18,328 nt of DNA, taken from an uncultured Verrucomicrobiales bacterium (lineage in GTDB: Bacteria > Verrucomicrobiota > Verrucomicrobiia > Verrucomicrobiales > Akkermansiaceae). The notes under the pieces were generated by a model. That model was not told the DNA's origin. It worked only from the letters and a program-made list of their open reading frames with translations, and ran no database searches. The stretch is taken from positions 1 through 18,328 of the forward strand of contig CALABM010000139.1 of NCBI GenBank assembly GCA_937885815.1. Reading direction: 5' to 3'. Positions 15,172 to 18,328 of this stretch are shown here, piece after piece; the first letter of the stretch is position 1; the number at the start of each line of letters is the position of its first letter. The translations under genes and the position numbers were made by a program.

Positions 15172-16485
15172 TTACTCCATGACGCGGGCCCAGAGGACCT
15201 TGAGGTAACGGCCTTCCGGGTAAGTGGAAAGGAAGGGGTGATCCCAACCGGGGCCGGTCATTTCCAGAATCTGGAGGCGGCGGCCGAGGCGCTGAGCTGC
15301 TTTGATAACGGTTTTCTCGAACTCGCCGGGGCTGAGCAGGCCGGAGCAGGAGCAGGTCACGAAGAGGCCCCCGCGGCGCACGCACTGCAGGCCGAGCATG
15401 TTCAAATCATTGTACTTCTTCAGGCCTTCTTCCTTTTCCTCATCACGGCCGAGCACGAACTTGGGCGGGTCCAGCAGCACGACGTCGAACTGCTTACCGT
15501 TGCGCACCATCTGGCGGGCGTACACGAAGGCATCCGCGTGCACGAAGTCGATGCGCAGCGGACCACCAGCGGAGTTGATGTTGGCATTGCGCTTAGCCAT
15601 GAGGATGGCCTTTTCATCCAAGTCCACAGCGGTGACTTCCTTGGCCTTGCCATGAAGCTTGGCATGGATGGAGAAGCCGCCGGAGTAGCAGCAGAGGTCC
15701 AGCATGGTCTTGCCCTCCACGAGGCGGGAGAGCTTCAGGCGGTTATCACGCTGGTCGCAGAAGAAACCGGTCTTGTGCCCCTGAGCAAAGTCCACTTCAA
15801 AGTTTACATCATTCTCTACGATGCGGACGCGGTGTACGGGCTCGCTGGGAGGAGCGGTGGTGGGGTCTATGCCCTCCATGCGGGCTATGGAATCATCCAC
15901 CGAGATGACATGGCGCGTGGTGCCGCAGAGCTTGTGGAGCAGGGGGAGCCAGCTGCCGAGACGCTGCCATACGCCGAGGGTGGTCACTTCCAAGCTGAGC
16001 ACATCAGCATAGCGGTCCGCGATGAGGCCGCCGAGACCATCCGAATCACCATGGATGATGCGGTAGGCGGATGTGGTGTCATCCAGCTTGCAGTCCTTGC
16101 GGCGCCAGTTGACGGCGCGGCGCAGGGATTCTTCCAAACGGGCCTCAGTGAGAACCTCCGGGCCGTGGTAAAGCATGCGCAGGGGGGTACGGCTCTGCGG
16201 ATTCCAGAAACCGCCGCCGAAGAGCTCCCCGTTTTTATCATACACGTTGATGAGCCCACCGGCCACGGCATCAGGGCTCACGGCGCCGAGCATACGGGGG
16301 AAAACTGCCGGATTATACGTGAAATACTTGAGCTGCACCCAAGGGCGAACCCAGTTCTCGCTGCCTTCCGGGGCTTCGGCACTCTTGAAAGCGCGGGGAG
16401 CTGAGGCGGCGGGGCGGGGCTTTCGGTCGCTGTAGCGGGGTCTGCGGTCGTTGTTATATTTCTCGTTCGGCCTTTTCTGCTGCAT
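15172..16485 (-). CDS. rlmI: RlmI-type 23S rRNA (cytosine-C5) methyltransferase
   Basis: The 437-residue protein has a basic, low-complexity N-terminal extension (~1-40, rich in Arg, Lys and Asn) absent from E. coli RlmI (396 residues). A PUA-like domain at ~45-125 is followed by a Rossmann methyltransferase. SAM-binding motif I is DLCCYSGGFS at 263-272, motif IV is DPPKF at 339-343, and the catalytic cysteine region is TCSCSGLL at 377-384. RlmI methylates C1962 of 23S rRNA. The assignment to this exact site is from family resemblance. ATG at 16485 is fixed by the promoter six bases upstream. A tRNA-targeting relative cannot be ruled out. Confidence 0.88.
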   Translation of the reverse strand: MQQKRPNEKYNNDRRPRYSDRKPRPAASAPRAFKSAEAPEGSENWVRPWVQLKYFTYNPAVFPRMLGAVSPDAVAGGLINVYDKNGELFGGGFWNPQSRTPLRMLYHGPEVLTEARLEESLRRAVNWRRKDCKLDDTTSAYRIIHGDSDGLGGLIADRYADVLSLEVTTLGVWQRLGSWLPLLHKLCGTTRHVISVDDSIARMEGIDPTTAPPSEPVHRVRIVENDVNFEVDFAQGHKTGFFCDQRDNRLKLSRLVEGKTMLDLCCYSGGFSIHAKLHGKAKEVTAVDLDEKAILMAKRNANINSAGGPLRIDFVHADAFVYARQMVRNGKQFDVVLLDPPKFVLGRDEEKEEGLKKYNDLNMLGLQCVRRGGLFVTCSCSGLLSPGEFEKTVIKAAQRLGRRLQILEMTGPGWDHPFLSTYPEGRYLKVLWARVME

Positions 16486-16491
16486 AGCGCC

Positions 16492-16520
16492 AGTTTACAC
16501 GCTTACGCGCGCGATGTCAA
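16492..16520 (-). promoter_or_regulatory. Near-consensus leaderless promoter for the methyltransferase gene
   Basis: On the minus strand TTGACA (16520-16515), exactly 17 bases, then TAAACT (16497-16492) with an extended TG. Only six bases separate the -10 box from the ATG at 16485, so the predicted transcript starts at or within a base or two of the start codon. It sits in the 36-base gap after the phage-like gene. Confidence 0.75.
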
Positions 16521-16521
16521 G

Positions 16522-17001
16522 CTATTCATCAGCGTTCAGTCCGGAGGAAATTCCGCTGAAGAGGCTACCGAGGGATGACAGGCCCGCGCCTATGGCCTGA
16601 ACGCCGGATTGGCGGGCGGCTTGGCGAGTTTGCCAAGCATTCAGGGCTCCCTGCTTGCGGACGGAATCGGCATCATGGAGGGCGTTGTTAGCGTTCGCGG
16701 TGATTTCATCCTGCAGGCGTGTGGCGAGGTCGCGCTCACGCACGGCGATGGAGCCCTCAGCCAGAAGGTTGGAGCCGGCGGCATCTGCTCGGGCTGAGGC
16801 TAGGCGGCTGTTAGCATTACGAGCGGCGCGGCGTTGGTTCTCGGCGGCGGTATCTTCCATGGCGGAAGCCTGCTGATTGGCGAGTTGCTGCTGCTGGGCC
16901 GCGGTAGATTTCAAGGCTTTTCCCTGCTGGTGGTAGGTATAGGCCTGCAGAACTTTTGGTGCAATGGCGGCGGTGGTGGCTAAGGCGGTGCTGAATCCCA
17001 T
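16522..17001 (-). CDS. Phage virion-core-like protein, orphan
   Basis: From ATG at 17001 the protein is 159 residues. The N-terminus (MGFSTALATTAAIAP) is weakly hydrophobic. Residues ~22-125 are a long helix-rich, coiled-coil-like region of Gln, Ala, Arg and Asn (QQQQLANQQ, ENQRRAARNANSRLASARAD, GSNLLAEGSIAVRERDLATR). The C-terminus is Gly/Ser-rich (GAGLSSLGSLFSGISSGL). This pattern resembles internal virion or DNA-ejection proteins of podoviruses (T7 gp14-like) and related phage proteins. No other phage gene is nearby. An upstream in-frame start at 17214 would overlap yggU antisense and is rejected, since a promoter sits just before 17001. The virion link is by composition and pattern, so treat it as a hypothesis. 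Confidence 0.55.
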   Translation of the reverse strand: MGFSTALATTAAIAPKVLQAYTYHQQGKALKSTAAQQQQLANQQASAMEDTAAENQRRAARNANSRLASARADAAGSNLLAEGSIAVRERDLATRLQDEITANANNALHDADSVRKQGALNAWQTRQAARQSGVQAIGAGLSSLGSLFSGISSGLNADE

Positions 17002-17010
17002 AACAGCGCA

Positions 17011-17039
17011 AGCATAGTGCGGCTGCCGCTCTTCCGCAA
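17011..17039 (-). promoter_or_regulatory. Promoter of the phage-like gene, near-leaderless
   Basis: On the minus strand TTGCGG (17039-17034), 17 bases, then TATGCT (17016-17011). Nine bases separate the -10 box from ATG at 17001, so any leader would be about two bases. It shows that the gene is transcribed independently of yggU. Confidence 0.5.
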
Positions 17040-17065
17040 GGGGAAAAATGCTTGGCCGCGCCCGT

Positions 17066-17329
17066 TCAGCCCAGCGGGCTGAGGTCCGTGCCGTCCGGCA
17101 GCTCAGCCAGTTTAATGCGGCCTGAGGCGCCATGCGCGATGCTGACGCCGCTCTTGGGGAGGCCGAGCGTCTTGGCAAGGAAGGCTTCAATTTCCTTGTT
17201 AGCCTTGCCGTCAATGGGCGGAGCGGCGATTTTCAGCTTGAGCACGCGGCCCACCTGCGGGTAATCATCCTCCCAGCCGAGAATTTCATTTTTACGGGCA
17301 CCGGGGGTTACTTTCAGGGCGAGTTTCAT
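17066..17329 (-). CDS. YggU/DUF167 family protein
   Basis: The 87-residue protein is full length for DUF167 (YggU), a small alpha/beta fold of unknown function. It has the signature stretch KLKIAAPPIDGKANKEIEAFLAK (around residues 30-53), followed by SGVSIAHGASGRIK. Its ATG overlaps the stop of the upstream CbiX-like gene by four bases, so the two are translationally coupled. A short CAGCCC/GGGCTG stem spans its stop codon, which is too weak to call a terminator. There is no evidence here for a specific pathway. Confidence 0.9.
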   Translation of the reverse strand: MKLALKVTPGARKNEILGWEDDYPQVGRVLKLKIAAPPIDGKANKEIEAFLAKTLGLPKSGVSIAHGASGRIKLAELPDGTDLSPLG

Positions 17330-18198
17330 GAGCGTTCGGAGGGGGTGTGTTCTGCCAGAAGTGCTGCGACCACGGGCAGGCGGGTGAGGGTTTTGCCGCT
17401 GGCAGCGGCGGTTTCGGAAGTGGGTAAATCACGCGTGGTGTGGATGCCTTCCGTCAGCAGGAAAGGCAGGAGTAGCACGTGGGATGAATGCATGCTGCGC
17501 AGCACATCAGAGGCTTCCGGTGCTTGGCTGAAGTAGCCGCAGGCTACCTCTGTGCCCGGCAGTAGCTCGCGCAGGCGGCGGCAGAAGAGTGCAGGCTCAG
17601 GCGGGGCTTCGGAAAGAGTGGAGCCGTGCGCCACCACGAGAACGCCGCAGTTTTCATTCAGGAGTGGGCGGATGTGGGCAGCGGCTGCTTTTGCGAGCCA
17701 AGGGGAGGCGCCCAGCACGGGCTGGTAGTACAGCGTGGGGCAGGGAAGATGGCGTGAGGCGTATGCCTCATTGATGGCATGCTCCAGCTTGGCACCACTG
17801 GAGTGGCCGCTGAGCATGAACATGGGGTACACCAGCACCGGGGCTCCGGCGGGGGGCAGCTCGCTGGTGGACAGATTCCCCAAGTGGCAGCGGTATACCC
17901 GGGCGGAGGGCATGCGGATGCCCGGAGGATTCAGCTGCAGCCCACGCTCATTGTAGCTCACCACGAGGTAGTAGCGCCTCCAGCGCCTGTGCCGCAGGAA
18001 GAGAATGAGACCCGTGGCAATGACGGAGAGCTGCGCCACGCCGAAGTGGAAGTAGATGAGATGGCGCAGGTGCGTGGCCTCTTCCACGGGCAGGGTGGGC
18101 GCCGCCAGCGCGTGGCCGCAGTACACGGAGCCGCACAGCGCGGTGAGGAACATCACGGCACAGAGGCTCAGCAGAATCGGGATGAGGTGGCGGCGCAT
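17326..18198 (-). CDS. Membrane-anchored CbiX/SirB-like chelatase-family protein
   Basis: The 290-residue protein has two hydrophobic segments at ~5-25 and ~46-68. A first lobe at ~98-175 contains VLVYPMFMLSGHSSG with His132, and a C-terminal lobe at ~185-275 carries the full class II chelatase pattern, VLVVAHGS (His191) and PFLLTEGIHTTRDLP (His253). CbiX/SirB enzymes insert Co2+ or Fe2+ into sirohydrochlorin, making cobalamin or siroheme. The two-lobe order matches a tandem CbiX in which the first lobe has lost its HGS half. The membrane anchor is unusual for this soluble family. It is translationally coupled to yggU. No cobalamin or siroheme genes are in the window, so the substrate is unproven. 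Confidence 0.75.
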   Translation of the reverse strand: MRRHLIPILLSLCAVMFLTALCGSVYCGHALAAPTLPVEEATHLRHLIYFHFGVAQLSVIATGLILFLRHRRWRRYYLVVSYNERGLQLNPPGIRMPSARVYRCHLGNLSTSELPPAGAPVLVYPMFMLSGHSSGAKLEHAINEAYASRHLPCPTLYYQPVLGASPWLAKAAAAHIRPLLNENCGVLVVAHGSTLSEAPPEPALFCRRLRELLPGTEVACGYFSQAPEASDVLRSMHSSHVLLLPFLLTEGIHTTRDLPTSETAAASGKTLTRLPVVAALLAEHTPSERS

Positions 18199-18221
18199 GG
18201 CGGGCGGGGTTCTTTATAAAT

Positions 18222-18246
18222 CGGGCGCGGCTGGGTGCCGCGCCCG
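18222..18246. terminator. GC-rich hairpin upstream of the chelatase-like gene
   Basis: CGGGCGCGGC (18222-18231) pairs perfectly with GCCGCGCCCG (18237-18246) around a 5-base loop. On the minus strand it is followed by ATTTATAAAG, a weak tail, so it may end an upstream minus-strand transcript. It could otherwise be a 5' leader structure of the chelatase-like gene. The ~80 bases to its right are strongly AT-rich with no gene seen. Confidence 0.45.
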
Positions 18247-18328
18247 TGAATGGTATAAGGTATTTTATAAAGTTTAATATTTTTTTAGGTGTAAAATTTC
18301 GTTCAATTAAAATACTTTGTCCTTTATA

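Noticed and set aside
15238..16404. Long plus-strand ORF (388 codons) opposite the methyltransferase gene
   Set aside because: The minus-strand RlmI motifs are complete. The plus reading has no recognisable domain.
17002..17214. Upstream in-frame extension of the phage-like gene
   Set aside because: The 71 extra residues are Arg/Ser/Ala-rich and antisense to nothing meaningful. They overlap yggU in another frame, and a promoter lies immediately before ATG 17001.

Overview
The window is most likely a metagenomic contig from a Verrucomicrobiota (Akkermansia-like) gut bacterium. The grounds are a moderately high G+C content, families common in that group (DUF2157 with GDYXXLXY, pseudokinase-FGE fusions, secreted hypothetical proteins), and the absence of recognisable Shine-Dalgarno sequences at the starts examined. 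This taxonomic call is an inference from gene content. No rRNA, tRNA, CRISPR array or insertion sequence was seen.

The first ~420 bases do not belong with the rest. Bases 1-~150 encode a piece of a Bacteroidales-type calcium P-type ATPase on the plus strand. Bases ~150-~416 encode a piece of a Bacteroidales MltF-like solute-binding domain on the minus strand. This joins in frame to the middle of the permease domain of an amino-acid ABC transporter gene. A two-step assembly chimera is by far the simplest reading.

Layout from ~420 on. (1) 417-1595 minus: lipoprotein/solute-binding plus permease fusion, truncated by the chimera. (2) 1774-8362 plus: a tight six-gene run of a two-TM membrane protein, a TPR membrane protein, a membrane-spanning pseudokinase with an FGE-like domain, a secreted protein, the ribosome-assembly GTPase Der, and a small exported protein. 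(3) 8363-8992: a 630-base gap with two strong terminator hairpins, a promoter-terminator pair that would give a ~70-nt RNA, a minus-strand structured RNA candidate supported by G-U pairs, an AT-rich stretch with three small hairpins, and a clear promoter for the next gene. (4) 8993-13303 plus: Gfo/Idh/MocA oxidoreductase, exported thioredoxin-like protein, and the DUF2157/GDYXXLXY membrane pair, closed by a strong terminator. (5) 18198-13387 minus: membrane-anchored CbiX-like protein and YggU (overlapping by 4 bases), a phage-virion-like orphan protein, an RlmI-type 23S rRNA methyltransferase, and a YbaL/KefB-type cation:proton antiporter with a TrkA-N domain.

Two genome-level signals stand out. 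None of the starts examined has a recognisable Shine-Dalgarno sequence. Three minus-strand genes have sigma70-type promoters whose -10 box lies only 6-9 bases before the ATG, so their mRNAs should be leaderless or nearly so. The least explained items are the pseudokinase-FGE/TPR envelope operon that also carries der, the candidate RNAs at 8448-8606, and the domesticated-looking phage protein at 16522-17001.
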